Notes under the pieces: generated by a model | Database searches by the model: none | What the model was told of the DNA's origin: nothing | What the model saw: the letters and a program-made list of their open reading frames with translations, nothing else | Made by a program: the position numbers and the translations under genes | Part shown: positions 53,392 through 64,000 of the stretch, in pieces | Position numbering within the stretch: the first letter of the stretch is position 1 | Layout: every line of letters starts with the position of its first letter | Source of the DNA: Rusavskia elegans | Lineage: Eukaryota > Ascomycota > Lecanoromycetes > Teloschistales > Teloschistaceae | NCBI GenBank assembly: GCA_011316305.1 | Contig: SAUG01000028.1 | Span: 186,001 to 250,000 of the forward strand | Length of the DNA stretch: 64,000 nt | Direction of reading: 5' to 3'

Positions 53392-55972
53392 CTAAGGACG
53401 GTGAGCATTTAGATGGAACTCCTGCTTAGCCTTATTTTCCTTCATCTCTCCGGCAAAGCCTATAATTCGATCGTAGACGCGTTCCAAGTGTTCCTTCCGG
53501 ATTTTCTTGTCAGGCTCCGCCTGCGCCAGCGTCTGAGCAGTCGTGAACACGTTTCGAATTTCTCGACCACTCAGTATTGTTCGTAGAGATTTGGTTTTCT
53601 TGGTGATGTCATTAACCCACGCCTCGATCTTTTGCTTTCCACTCGAATTTTGAGGCGTTAGTTGATTGACATAGCCCTTCCATATTTCTTTTTCTTGCTC
53701 AGTTGTAAGAGACGTGAAGTTCACTGCGTAATGACATCGCGATAACATGGCAACATCAAAGGTCATCACCCTGTTAGTTGTCATTATCAAGATGCCCTTA
53801 AAATACTCAAGTGCTCGGAGCATGACTGGTGGGATTAGCCTTGATTGTGGGGCTGAACAAAGCTTACTTACCAGAGACAAGAGCGTTCTTGGAGAGATCT
53901 CCTTCACCTTTGCTCCCGCGAGAGTCAAGAAAAACATCAGCCTCATCACTTTCAGCCATATTAGCAATGTATCAGATCTCCGACGTAGCCTTCTGACTTA
54001 CATCAGAAGTACAGCACCCCATCTCTCAGCAAGATCGAAAATGAGCCCAAGGGATTCCTCAGCAGTTTTCGGGTTTAAGCCCACGTCGCTTGCGCCGACG
54101 AGATATAGAGGTTTACCCGCACATTTCGCGAGAGTCTCCGCCGTAAGCGTTTTGCCTACTCCTGGAGGACCTTGCATGTCCATGAGCCTGACTATGTCTT
54201 GAGGGGTTCGGGATTTTCTCACCATGGAGCAGGACAACCAGACCAGCCCCCTTTCCTTCAATCGGATCCACAATCATTGGCAATTTCGTACTACCATGTT
54301 GTTCGACAAGGATCCTGAGGTCTTCCTTGACGCTGTCGGACTCTTCTGGGAATATGAGCTTCTCCATCTCTTTTTTGGCATCGGGTATCTTGATCGCCTT
54401 AACCCTATTCACGTGAAATTATGCCCAGACCTTGGTGTTAAAGCAATACCCAAGTAACCTGGCCGGAAGAAGTAGATAATTGATATCCTCGTCTGCCGAA
54501 CTATTGCCCATGTCTTCATCGGCGAATCTGCACATCCATTGGCTCAAGTTGCTTGTGTTGTCGAGGCAGAGCTGGCATTTGCATGCAGCACCTTCCACAG
54601 AATACAAGCTCCCCAAAGCACCACGGCCACCTGGGCTGTATTGCTTGTACGCTGCAAAATCTATCATGATGTTTCCTTTGATCTACAAACGTGTCAATAG
54701 CAAGTATGAGGTCCATTCAAGGGAACTTACCGTTTTCTTCTTAGGTTTTTTGGTTTCCTGCCTTTCTTAGTACGTCCAATCCATACCGTCCTGTGATTTC
54801 CTCGATTTGCACTCACCATTCTTTGAGCAAAAATTCCCCTAAGGCTCTCTGTGGTTACAACGGGTTGCGGGTCATAGAGCAACTCCCCAACATAGGCGTG
54901 ATGTCTCCCATTCCTTGACTCTCTGCATAATCTCCGAAACACCCTTCCTCTTTCAGTCAGATCCATTTCCGCTTCGAGAGCCTTGCTACCCCGGGCTCCA
55001 TCGCCAGAGGTGTAATATCTAACGGGATAGCATTCAAGCTCAGTAATTGTCATTTTCTCATCATCTTTCTCGTACCAGCGAAGCGTGAACTTGTAGCATT
55101 CACGGATAAGCTCAGTACCGGTCCAGCCTAAGGCCCAAGTCTCGACAACGAAGGTGCGGTCTTCTCTGTTCACGTAGTGGCAATCCTCGACTCGGAACAG
55201 CTGGGGCTCGTTCAGGTAAGGCTTCGAAATCACTTCGGTTCCAGGTCTAAAAAGGAGCCAAAGGTCCTTTGGCGAAATCCTGTTCAGTGATGCAATGGAC
55301 TTGGCAACCTTTATGCGGTCAGGCTCAATGTCCAAGAGGTGATCGAGTAGGAGCTGCAGATCTTGACGTCCCTGTTCACTCCCGCAATTGGATTTCGCAG
55401 CGTCAGAGAGTTCATTCCAGTAATATAGCTCGTTAACGAAAGGCTGGGAGATGGTTTGCTCTTGCTCGAGCCAGTTCCTGATTTGATAGTGTTCCAGAAG
55501 TTTCCCATAGGCTTCATGCATGACTTCACGTAGATCTCGTCCTTTGAGGAGTATCTCGGTCTTTTCCTTGACCTTTTCCTTATTCCAGTACTCTTGTACG
55601 ACGAATGCGATGTTGGAGCCTTCCGTTGTGCTAGAGAGTGTAGTACTCCGCTGACCTGGTACCTCGGGGCGTTCACCACGGGCATTGACTTCATTCTTGA
55701 CATACTGAACTCTTGAATACCGGTCCGGAGTCTTGTCGTCAACGCCGTTACCTGTCATTAATGCTTCTTCTTCATCCTTCGGCTTGGCTGTAGGGCTATT
55801 TTCACTGATCTGATCGTTCTGCGTAACAACACTGCTCTGAAGTTGATCCTCCGAAAGTGCCTATGCGTGATTACTTAGTGGGTGTGAATGAAGAGCAACC
55901 ATTCAGGTATACCTTGGGAATGATCAATGACGAAGTCTCCGTTGAGCATGCAGCCGTAACAGGTGTATGCAT
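53392..55972 (-). pseudogene. DUF7025-AAA+ ATPase, interrupted by one in-frame stop
   Basis: Seven exons in order: 55972-55913, 55860-54817, 54757-54731 (27 nt), 54682-54223, 54170-54002, 53948-53872, 53825-53392. All phases fit and would give about 755 residues. The N-terminal half is the fungal DUF7025 region (LLFRPGTEVISKPY, YPVRYYTSGDGARGSKALEA, MIDFAAYKQYSPGG). The C-terminal AAA module has Walker A GPPGVGKT (across a splice), Walker B LLIDEADVFLDSR (across a splice), sensor TTNR and LSRCHYAVNF. At 54421-54419 codon 465 is TAA, where the family has Gln (W-A-Q-F). Everything downstream remains intact. A recent nonsense mutation, a sequence error, or recoding would all fit; translated as is, the ATPase is lost. 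Confidence 0.8.
54419..54421 (-). other. Premature TAA in the AAA ATPase gene
   Basis: Reading frame around it gives N-T-K-V-W-A-stop-F-H-V-N-R-V-K. Relatives read W-A-Q-F/L here, so CAA to TAA (a single C-to-T on the coding strand) explains it. A 45-nt in-frame intron that would remove it (about 54407-54451) also deletes conserved residues and is less likely. Confidence 0.75.
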
Positions 55973-56246
55973 ATTGACTTATTCGTGCTGAAAAGCCAAT
56001 TTCTTTCTTCGTTGCCGATTGTGTACTTAGTCCTGGCCAGCAATGGCAACAGCTCGAATAGATGTAGCGCTAATTGATGGGAATACTCTGGACTGTTGGC
56101 GATTTGTAGCACAAACTTTGGGACTTGCTGGATCTGGATTATCGATTTGCTCGGAGGGATCACCGAGAATGTTCATAGAGCTAAGTGCGTGTAATATATA
56201 TTGCCTGATGGCGAAGAGTAGGCAGCTGCACCGTGGCACCAAATCC

Positions 56247-56306
56247 GCTCAGTCGATGTGGGCGTATCGCTAGCCATGCACAGCTCATTCGATGTGGGCG
56301 TATCGC
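56247..56306. repeat. Pair of 24-bp direct repeats, 36-bp period
   Basis: Copies at 56247-56270 and 56283-56306 share GATGTGGGCGTATCGC and differ at one base over 24. Separated by 12 bp of unrelated sequence. Confidence 0.8.
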
Positions 56307-57051
56307 GAGGCACCATCATGCACGACTGAACACAGGCTTCCAGAGCATGATGTCCGAAAGCCTGGACTCATGGCGGGCGGTGTTGAGGCGCCTGACGGCA
56401 TGATACTGGCAACTTAGAAAGGCTGAAGAAGTGGCTTTGGGCTGACCACCCAGTGACATGCCAGCAAATCTCTATGCATCCTCACTCGGTTTCACCAGCG
56501 CTAATCTTGGCTGTGTATTGTCTGGACGACGGTCTTGATAAAGCAACGATCCATGGCTTCACAGTAATCCAGAGTCAGTGCTGGTGCATCTATAGGTGAA
56601 AAAGAGTCTGGGAGAGGATGATGATGCCACACGTAGGATTGATACCTGCATGCAGAAGGTGCTGCGTTTATGTTGCGTTGCCTCAGCCCTCAGACCTGGA
56701 CCGCCTACCTTAGAAATTTGGTATTGCTAACGGATAGCCTAGAGGATATGGCTTCAAGCTGGGCTTTAGATAGAGAGCTAGATCCTTGTCGGGTTAGTTT
56801 CCAGTTGGCGCAAGAGAATTTCGGCGGCCGCACTTAGCTCAGGTAGGTTGTGTTGCTTTACCCAAAGTGGTTAGAGTAAAGAAAGAGAATGACGGCCGCT
56901 AACACATTTTAAAAGACTATAGCTAATAAGGTCTAGCTTAATACTTCGTCAGAAATTAGACTTGTTACAGCGGTCATGCTGGTAGAGGTCTGAGGACTGA
57001 GGCAACGTTCAGGCGCGTATGCCAAATTACAGCTGAAGGCAGTGTATAAAA

Positions 57052-57073
57052 AAAGCCAATGGAGGTTGGCTTT
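57052..57073. repeat. Perfect 8-bp-stem hairpin
   Basis: AAAGCCAA, six-base loop TGGAGG, then TTGGCTTT. Lies in the AAA-DUF7708 intergenic DNA, not near a gene end that would suggest a terminator. Confidence 0.6.
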
Positions 57074-57555
57074 AGTCTCCCTCGTGTCTTCCCGAGTACC
57101 GCCAAGGCTGGCTCAGCCCAGGAACATGGATGACAAGAACGGACGCGCTAGAGAACAACCGCATAATTAGATGGCCAGCAAGATCCTTCAGCCTCGCGGA
57201 ATATTCTTGTGCTTATTGTCGGTCATCATACGTGCATCTCATGTATATCATGCGGGACATGGGGATGCATTGTGCGTGTTCAGAATCTCTGCACCATCAA
57301 AGACTGTGCCGAAGAACTCTGCATGCGATCATGAAAAATAATGAAACGGCCCCAGCAGGCGTAGGATAATCGCTCAGCTTACAACGTAGCTTGTGGCGTC
57401 TGCTGAGTTACGTCAAAACGAGAGCGGCAACAGGTTGCCCGAGGCTATGGTATGGGTGAGATTCCTCCAAACATTTCACTATATCCCAAGTTTGCTTCTC
57501 GTTGGACAGACATGGCAAATTTTAAGACCTCGTAGCAATACGAAGCTTTCCAGTG

Positions 57556-59279
57556 ATGTCCAGCGCTGATGAGAGCTCCCGGAGAATTCGCGAAGCAGCC
57601 ATTAAATTGAAGATAAGCAGAATCGCTAAGCAACACAACGTCTCACTAGAACACAATGTCTCACTAGAAAGTGTGACCATCGAAGAGCTTGTGGCCGAAG
57701 CACAAAAGGGGAAGACGAAGCTCGATGAACGGCGTAAGAAGCGACAGCCCTTAGCAAAATTTGGCAATACATTACAAAGATTCACAAGCACTTGGTACCA
57801 GTTCACGAAAGTTTATGCTGGAGTGAATGATGTTGCCAAAGGTATAGACAATCAGTACGGAGCCTTGGCCAGTGGCGCATTGATGGTGCTTCTCCAGGTA
57901 CGCGTCCAAAAATCTCAGCCAATTGCACATAGCTCAGACCATTGATACACCACAGGTTGGAGAGAATAAAGAAGCCCGCGAGAAGGCAATAACATCCATT
58001 TTTGAAGAACTCACGGAATCGTGGATCGGCGACGCTGGACGCTTGAAGCTCTACTCGGATGCTTACCCAGACTCAACCAGATTGGAAGGTTTTGTTGCAA
58101 ATGTGTACCTAGGAGTTGCAGAGTTGACGATAGAATCTGTAGAATATTATGCGATGCCGCCTTATGGTTAGTGTTGCTACAGATGATGAACGGGAAAGCT
58201 TACCATGATCCAGCCCGTTTCTGGCAGGCAATTCGACGTCCACCAAAGCTTGGGATTGATATTAAAGCCAATGAAATCAAGAAAGCAATTCATGAAGTAG
58301 ACTCCGAAAGCATTGCGCTCCTTATTCAAGATTATGCTCGCGAAAAAGAAGTCCGGAAAAGTAGGTGCTCTACACACTTGTACAGGCTTAATGCTAAAAT
58401 AGTTCAGGAGAGCGAGATCAAGAGAGAATGGACCAGAGCGCCCACATCGCAAGAATGCTCGGCAGCAGCTTGGAACTTAGCGATGCTGGCAAGATGATCG
58501 ACCAGTGCAAAGCGCTTCATGCCAATGCCTTTGCAAAGGCGGTCCGAAGGAAAGGAACGAAACACCTCCAACAGATTAGCATTGGGCTTCTGCAAGATCT
58601 TCATCTCTATGAGCCCTTCCTGAAACCGACTGAATCGTCAGTGCTTGTCTTGAGTGGTTCAAATTTCGACCGTTATGACACAGGGGACTACCTATGCTGG
58701 CTCTCTCCTGTCAGTACTGAAATTGCAGAGAAATACCAACTGAATCAGAGATCAGAGGGTAAACGTACGCTGTTGTTTCACTCCGCATGCAGCGACGAGA
58801 CATCAAGGTTTAGCGGAAAGAAAGAGCCAATTGACGTTTGTCTTTCGCGGTTTATTATCCAACTTCTTCTTTCGGACGACAACTTCTTCTCGAAACATCG
58901 TCAAAGCATCGAAGATGACATCAAGGACATCAATCGCCACAGATCAGAGACGATGCAACTACTTCTGGAAGGATGCCATCGCGCGGACGAGGTGTGCATC
59001 ATAATCGATCGTCTCGACCACATAGCACCGATATCTGACGACAGCGACTCAGACGAAGATTACGTGAGCGATCTTCTCGAAAGTGTTCTGAAGATTGTTT
59101 CTACAGCTTCCTGCACGATCAGACTTATTGTCACCATTGACGCCAGTAGTTGGCCCCAAGTGAGGAGAGATTCAGACTTCGAAACGAAATGGAAGATCTG
59201 GAAGAGAAGAAACACTCTGGAAAAGTTCTCCCCGCTGTTCAAGATCGACTGGCAACAGCCCGAACTTCAACCTTGGTGA
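57556..59279 (+). CDS. DUF7708-domain protein, STAND-NTPase-like without visible Walker A
   Basis: Exons 57556-57897, 57956-58166, 58214-58360, 58408-59279; introns 58, 47 and 47 nt; 523 residues. The N-terminal region (about 50-190: LQRFTSTWYQFTKVYAGV, YGALASGALMVLLQVGENK, LEGFVANVYLGVAELTIESV) fits the DUF7708 domain that caps many fungal NLR/STAND proteins. The C-terminal half resembles the NTPase part of such proteins: FHSACSDE, IQLLLSDD, and a Walker B-like VCIIIDRLDH followed by LIVTIDASSW. I find no GxxxxGK[ST] P-loop. No ankyrin, TPR or WD repeats follow. The 47-nt intron 58167-58213 restores the frame; without it a stop appears. An 18-bp tandem duplication encodes HNVSLE twice near residue 29. 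Confidence 0.7.
57634..57669 (+). repeat. 18-bp tandem duplication inside the DUF7708 gene
   Basis: Two adjacent 18-bp copies differing by one base, in frame, each encoding His-Asn-Val-Ser-Leu-Glu. Confidence 0.85.
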
Positions 59280-60092
59280 CGTATGAACCAATTCATGGTG
59301 AATATACCATTTGAAAAGACTATGCTAATAGCGATGAAACATAGTTGTCTCCATGCTTGAAGACTTTCCATTGCTTCTGCCAATGTGTGGCAGTCTCTCT
59401 GCGGTGTCAGAGATTCGCTAGGACGGATAACTAGACGGACTGACCTTTAAGTACTTATAAACGAACCTCGACCGGTCACTAAGTCTATACAGTCTAGCTT
59501 CTTGGCATCCTTCAACCTGTCACGGTTGGCTTAGGATCTCGTCTTGGAGCTGGATTGGGGGGGCAGATTGTGAGATGGAGTGGATTAAGATGCTGGAATC
59601 TACCTAATCATATAAAATCTGCTTATGTTCGCCATTTTCGCGCTAGGCCGCATCGGGTTTCACCAGTAGCCCTACGATTGGGTGTTTGCTAATTATTCGT
59701 TGGCTTCCTACGCACTGCCACAATATACATAAATAACCATCACAACCTCCCCAATATGATCCTTGGGACATCAGTAAGCCCCTTTCTAGGTTTGCATGAA
59801 GTCAGAACAATATGAAAGGAACCCGCCTAGACGCTTTCATTATCGCAAGTCTATAGAAAGACTTGATACGTTCTTTGATTGATTGAGACTACACTATCTA
59901 TACTACACGAAGTGGGTATCACTATTCTGTTTCCCTATTCCTTCTCTTCGACTCGCCAAAGCCATTATATTCTTCAACCTCCTTAACGAAGGCTCAAAAC
60001 ATCTTTAAAAAACAATCCATGTAATTGAACTAAACGCAAATGCCCGGCCCTTTTCCGTCCTCTTTTCGTCCATTCTCCCCCTGCTTCTACTT
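59280..60092. other. Convergent intergenic region DUF7708-NUP145
   Basis: 813 bp of 3' flanks. No gene or RNA recognised. Confidence 0.4.
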
Positions 60093-63000
60093 CTACCGTG
60101 ATGTTGAAGACCCTCTCATCACATCTCGAAAACGCTTGAGACTCATCTCGGCGGAAAGTCGCCTCCGCTGAACATCGGTCAATGGCAACTGGAGGATACG
60201 TGAAGCGTCGAGATCCTGATTTCATATCGGTTAGCCATTGTCATTACCGGAAGCGGATACCAGGAAAGAGCAAGAAAGACAAACCTCGTAACCCCCTTTC
60301 GCGACGGCATTCGCCACTTCACTTGCAATCTCCCTGATCGCAATACCCTCTTCGAAGCCGAATTTGCCTTTTCGATCCTGCACGAGCGAGGGTAGGGTGT
60401 CCAATAGTCGTTCCACAGCCGCTTTGCTATCCTTTCCGCTCTTCTCTATTCCCTCCATCTGCTCGTCCTCGAGCGACGGGTCTTTCACGAGATCAAGGAA
60501 ATCCTCGTAAATCTCCCCGCCATACTGCCATTCTTCCGCGATCTTTGATGCCCCTTCCCCAAATCCGTCAAGTAGCTTGGCTAGAGTATCATAGTCTTGT
60601 TCGATGATACATTGCGGTCCCACGATCCGGCACAGAGTTTGATGCGCTTCGTGCCAGTTGTTCGCATTCTGGAGGTAGGTGATCTCTTGTACGTAATCCT
60701 GCGATATGGATCTTGCCTCAAGGGCTTTTGCTTCCCAGATCCAGCGGGCGGGAATTTTGAAATCGGAAATAAGGTGGGTGAATGGGAAGGCTGTTTCATC
60801 GGGTGGGATACTTGAGGCGTGACGGCCGAGGGTGTTTTGAACGGCTTTGCGACGGTCTTCCGAGTCGGAGAGATGGAGGAGGACGAAGATGGACCAGAGC
60901 CATTCGCCTTGAGATTCGAGTTGGGTGGCGAAGTCGTGGGATAGACGGTCGGATTTTCCTTGGTCCGTGGAGGTAGGGAAGAGATGGATCAGGGAGTTGT
61001 GTAGCTGGAAGGAGAAGCGGAAGTCTGCTGGGTCGTTCGTGATATTGCGAGGTATTACGATGTCCGCAAGCGATGGGAAAGGTATCTCATCTTTGAGTGC
61101 AGCAAAAAGCTTGAGCAGGCCCCATAAGATGTCTTCGCGTAGTGCATCCTTCGTGAAAGACGGGATTGGCTTGATAGGCTCGTCGGATCCCATATCATCG
61201 TAGTATTGCGCGACGGCAGCTTCAATGGATTCTTCTGCCCTGGTGGCGTACCACAAACGAAGTCCAAAAGCACGCTCCCATTCAAGACCGAAGCGTTGAC
61301 TGATGACGAATGTCTTTGCTTGATCTTCTACAGGCCCTTTCTTGCCCTCACAAATACCGACCTTGCCAGCGCAGAGCTCATACAACGCACGTATAGGCTC
61401 AGTCACCTCAGACAAGACGCAAAGTTTACGCCACTCGTTGATCTGACCAGCCATGTCTTCAGCCATGATCTGATCAGCGGGTAGTTGAGCAACAAGAGTA
61501 GCAAGGCGGAAGTCTTTGGCCTCAATGAGCACCTCGCACGCTTTCACTAAGTCGTTGGCGCTCAGATGAGCAATCGCTCGTTCTTCGGCGCTGGGAGCAC
61601 TTGTGACTGCTTTCTGGGCATTTTCGGCGCAAAGTGAGGACCAGAAGTTGCTTAACAGGTCCTTCCTAATACGATGCTCGTACTGTGGATCTCGGGCACT
61701 GCCCAAGTCACCAGGCTGAAGCTCGTCGAAGAGGATAGAGGCGAGCGTCCAGGTAGACTTCTCCATAGGTGAACCTGAACCTACGGCGGCCGCCAAATCT
61801 TGGAACGGAATCTGCTGCGGTGTAGCGAGGGGTACGCCGTGTTCTGTGGTGATGGTCGTTCGAGACTTCTGCAATGATAGCGAATTTGGCGTGAGCTAGG
61901 GGTGGTTAGCGAAGTGCAGGGAAGTAGGTGACAGCGACCCATACTGACCGAAGGCGCAGGGGTAAATTTGGCAAAACGAACGTCTCTTCCTTCCGAGATG
62001 AGTCGGAGCTTGCTGTCTTGCAGTACGGCTGCGTCGGAAGATCTAATGTTGGAAGGCATCGCATACACCAAGGTAGCCTCGGGTCCCCAAGCCGGCTTAA
62101 AGGAGTCATGCCATTCCTGGTCGTCATCGCGCATCGAGGTGAAATCATCACTCATGTTGGAGAGGTTCTTGTGGTAAGGGTACTAGTAATAAGAGAACAC
62201 TCAGCCGTAAATCCCTTTCATTTGATGCTACATACATGATTGCACCTCAGCCCGGGTGACTTCGCCTAAACAGATCAAGGTATGGGAAGACTGGGGGAGT
62301 AATCAAACCTGGAATGCCTTTGCCTGTCCCACCGCTCCTTGTTTTCCCTTCTTGCGCCTCTCAGGCTCTTGAGGATTCAGTGAATGCATGAGATCCATTG
62401 CGGTTGCAAAGCCGGGCTGGAGAGCTTTCTGTTTGATGTTGGCTTTGGGGGTCGAGTCACCTCTGTTATCCGTGTGCTGTAAAACTCTTGCTTGACTCTC
62501 TCGAAGCGCCTGGCGATCTTGCTTCCGTGGACTTATCGTGCGTCGTAGCTCTTCAGCCCAGTCGCCTTCCGTGTTGAATTCGCGTTTTGCTGGAGTTCCG
62601 AAGAAGTCGGCGGCTTGGCTGTCATCCAAATGCGACCTCGGCGCCGTGATTTGCTGTTCGGAGCTCCCGTCAAGGTTGGGAAAGGATCCGGCCATATCAT
62701 GCTGCTCTTCCCTAACGACCAGTGAGTGGCTTCGATCGAGGTGGTTTGTGCTTGAACGATGGCTCGGCGCGCCATTACCATAGGCTGAAGCGGCCGAGCG
62801 CTCGTCTAAAAAAGAGTCGTTGTCGCCGTTGGTCTCTGCCATTTCTGAAGGTTGATCTTGCTCTTGCTCTTGCTCTTCGTCAAAACCAGCAGTGTCATCG
62901 AAAGCGCCTGGTAAGATTTTCTTTCTTCGAAACTCAAAAGTATCGTCAGGACTGGTACTATCCTGTGACCACTCCGAGGAAAGCAGGGAAGAGTCCTGCA

Positions 63001-64000
63001 GAGTGCCAGTGGGCATTGGCGTGGATCCAGCCCGTGGCAGTCGCGATTGAGGCGTTGGCGAGTCAGGGGGCGCGCTTAGAGTACTCGTCTGGAAAGTATC
63101 TCCTTCACTCCCTTCATCGTCGTAGTCCAGACCATAGGTGGTGAAATGCTTGACTTTGAACACCCAAGTGCCAGTATCTGCATCGTAGCGTACGAATTCG
63201 GTATCTCGGACCTTCCGAAGCCGCTGGACGTGTTTGTTGAATCGCTCCCCGCTCTTTTCGTACAATGGTGTCTTTCTATCCTTAGCACGGGGCCATGAGT
63301 TGGCTAAATGGATGGTCGAGGGCACATTGAGACCCTTTCCGACTGCAGGCTTCGTAGCCGCGTCCGGGTAGATGGTCAACGAGCGATGGGTGATCTGGGC
63401 AATTTCGTCGAAGATGTGATCCATGGGTACTTCGTTGAGGTTGACAGGTTTATCGAAGGTCACGAAGCCACAGTTCTCACGCCCGATGCAGACGTCTGGT
63501 ACCCTCTTTTTCTGCTCAAAAGACATCTTGGCCACTTCCTCAAGAGACGGTTTCATGTAGTACGCTCCCGGTTGAGGGTCGCGCTGTGGCGGCTGCAAGG
63601 GTTGGCGAGAGCCTTCAGGCAGTTGCGTGTCATGGTCTCCGTCTTCGTTGATTACTGCCAGTTCATTGCCCTTGACCTGCTCCATGTCACGTTGCGCCGG
63701 GGTATCTTCATCTCGGGACCCGTTTTGGTACCCGTTTGACTGGGCGGGTGCGGATAATCCTTGCTCGGATGTTGGTGATTTGCTGCTCTCACCATTCGTC
63801 CCAACACCGCCATTGATGCCGTTCATTTGTGCACCATTCTGGCCGTCACCGTTGCCGCCTACCGTACTCGCATCGAAGCTGACCTTTTTCTTCAATATAC
63901 CGGGCTGCCGATTTTGATCGCTTCGCTCCAAGTTCGGTAAGGGGGGTGGCGCTGAGAAGAGATCGGTCCGGAGGCTTCGATCGATCGTCAACTTCTTCAA
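60093..64000 (-). CDS. NUP145: Nucleoporin Nup98-96 precursor (Nup145-like), C-terminal part (partial at right edge)
   Basis: Exons in order: >64000-62309, 62167-61949, 61895-60285, 60215-60093; introns 141, 53 and 69 nt; 1,214 residues in window, 5' part missing. The first exon holds the end of the Nup98-like half: the autopeptidase domain (YYMKPSLEEVAKMS, VCIGRENCGFVTFD, SLTIYPDAATKPAVGKGLNV, GTWVFKVKHFTTYGL). Cleavage should occur after HF, with Thr as nucleophile, at about 63131-63148. An acidic, Ser-rich linker follows, then the Nup96 helical domain (DFRLATLVAQLPADQ, YYDDMGSDEPIKPIPSF), a scaffold member of the Y (Nup84/Nup107) complex. The FG repeats would lie beyond 64000. The acceptor of exon 2 could also be 15 nt earlier, also in frame. 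Confidence 0.93.
63131..63148 (-). other. Predicted autoproteolytic site HF/TTYG of Nup98-96
   Basis: Codons for His-Phe-Thr-Thr-Tyr-Gly. In Nup98 family autopeptidases cleavage occurs after Phe of HF[ST]. Here Thr replaces the Ser used in human and yeast. Confidence 0.8.

Larger units (their letters stand above)
55973..57555. other. Divergent intergenic region AAA-DUF7708 with repeats
   Basis: 1.58 kb between two divergent genes. Contains a pair of 24-bp direct repeats and a perfect 22-nt hairpin, and AT-richer stretches around 56880-56960. No gene recognised. Possibly an old insertion scar. Confidence 0.45.

Noticed and set aside
58160..58215. Apparent frameshift in the DUF7708 gene (stop after PPYG, then LLQMMNGKAYHDP in another frame)
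   Set aside because: A 47-nt GTTAGT...ATCCAG intron restores the frame exactly and gives YYAMPPYARFWQAI, so no lesion is needed. A single-base deletion remains a weaker alternative.
1..64000. CRISPR arrays, tRNA or rRNA genes, bacterial operons
   Set aside because: No regularly spaced repeats, no convincing A/B-box pairs and no rRNA sequence were seen. The genome is eukaryotic.

Overview
This window looks like chromosomal DNA from a filamentous ascomycete (Pezizomycotina, probably a Dothideomycete). Genes are dense and lie on both strands. Introns are short, mostly 47-104 nt, with GT-AG ends and CTRAC-type branch points. The gene set is eukaryotic housekeeping plus filamentous-fungal families: PtaB-type LIM-binding protein, ImeB-type kinase, Stc1 domain, DUF7514, fungal SLATT, DUF7025-AAA and DUF7708. 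All gene models below were assembled by eye from reading frames and splice sites; no database search was possible.

Layout, left to right. 1-5.4 kb: the last 31 codons of a metallophosphoesterase-like gene, a small unknown gene, and cytosolic leucyl-tRNA synthetase (-). 5.7-16.1 kb, all +: a small mitochondrial-type membrane protein, a DOCK-family GEF (Dck1), AP-3 sigma and frataxin with an unusually long N-terminus. 17.1-19.0 kb: V-ATPase subunit B (-, seven exons). 21.4-24.5 kb: PtaB-like LIM-binding co-regulator with a polyglutamine region and a long ORF-bearing intron. 25.5-25.7 kb: a MITE with long terminal inverted repeats. 25.8-32.9 kb: UreG, a MYND-like zinc-finger protein (-) and a three-KH RNA-binding protein. 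33.4-38.9 kb (-): a type II membrane protein and an ImeB/Ime2-like kinase. 41-50.7 kb (+): Stc1-domain protein, DUF7514 protein, Prm1 and exosome subunit Rrp42. 51.5-59.3 kb: a more accessory-looking stretch with a fungal SLATT 2TM protein, a DUF7025-AAA ATPase interrupted by one in-frame stop (-), and a DUF7708 protein without a visible Walker A. 60.1-64 kb: the Nup98-96 (Nup145-like) autoproteolytic nucleoporin (-), running off the right edge.

Most neighbours are functionally unrelated, as is usual in fungi. Several sit head to head over shared intergenic DNA (LeuRS/small membrane protein, VMA2/ptaB, imeB/Stc1, AAA/DUF7708). The strongest candidates for something new are: (i) the SLATT / DUF7025-AAA / DUF7708 neighbourhood, whose three domain types recall conflict or self/non-self proteins; (ii) the AAA gene whose only visible lesion is a TAA in place of a glutamine codon; (iii) a MITE-terminus fragment that may supply the first exon of the MYND-like gene; (iv) the long frataxin N-terminus; (v) the open reading frame inside the ptaB intron; and (vi) a repeated switch to G-rich sense strand at gene 3' ends on both strands.
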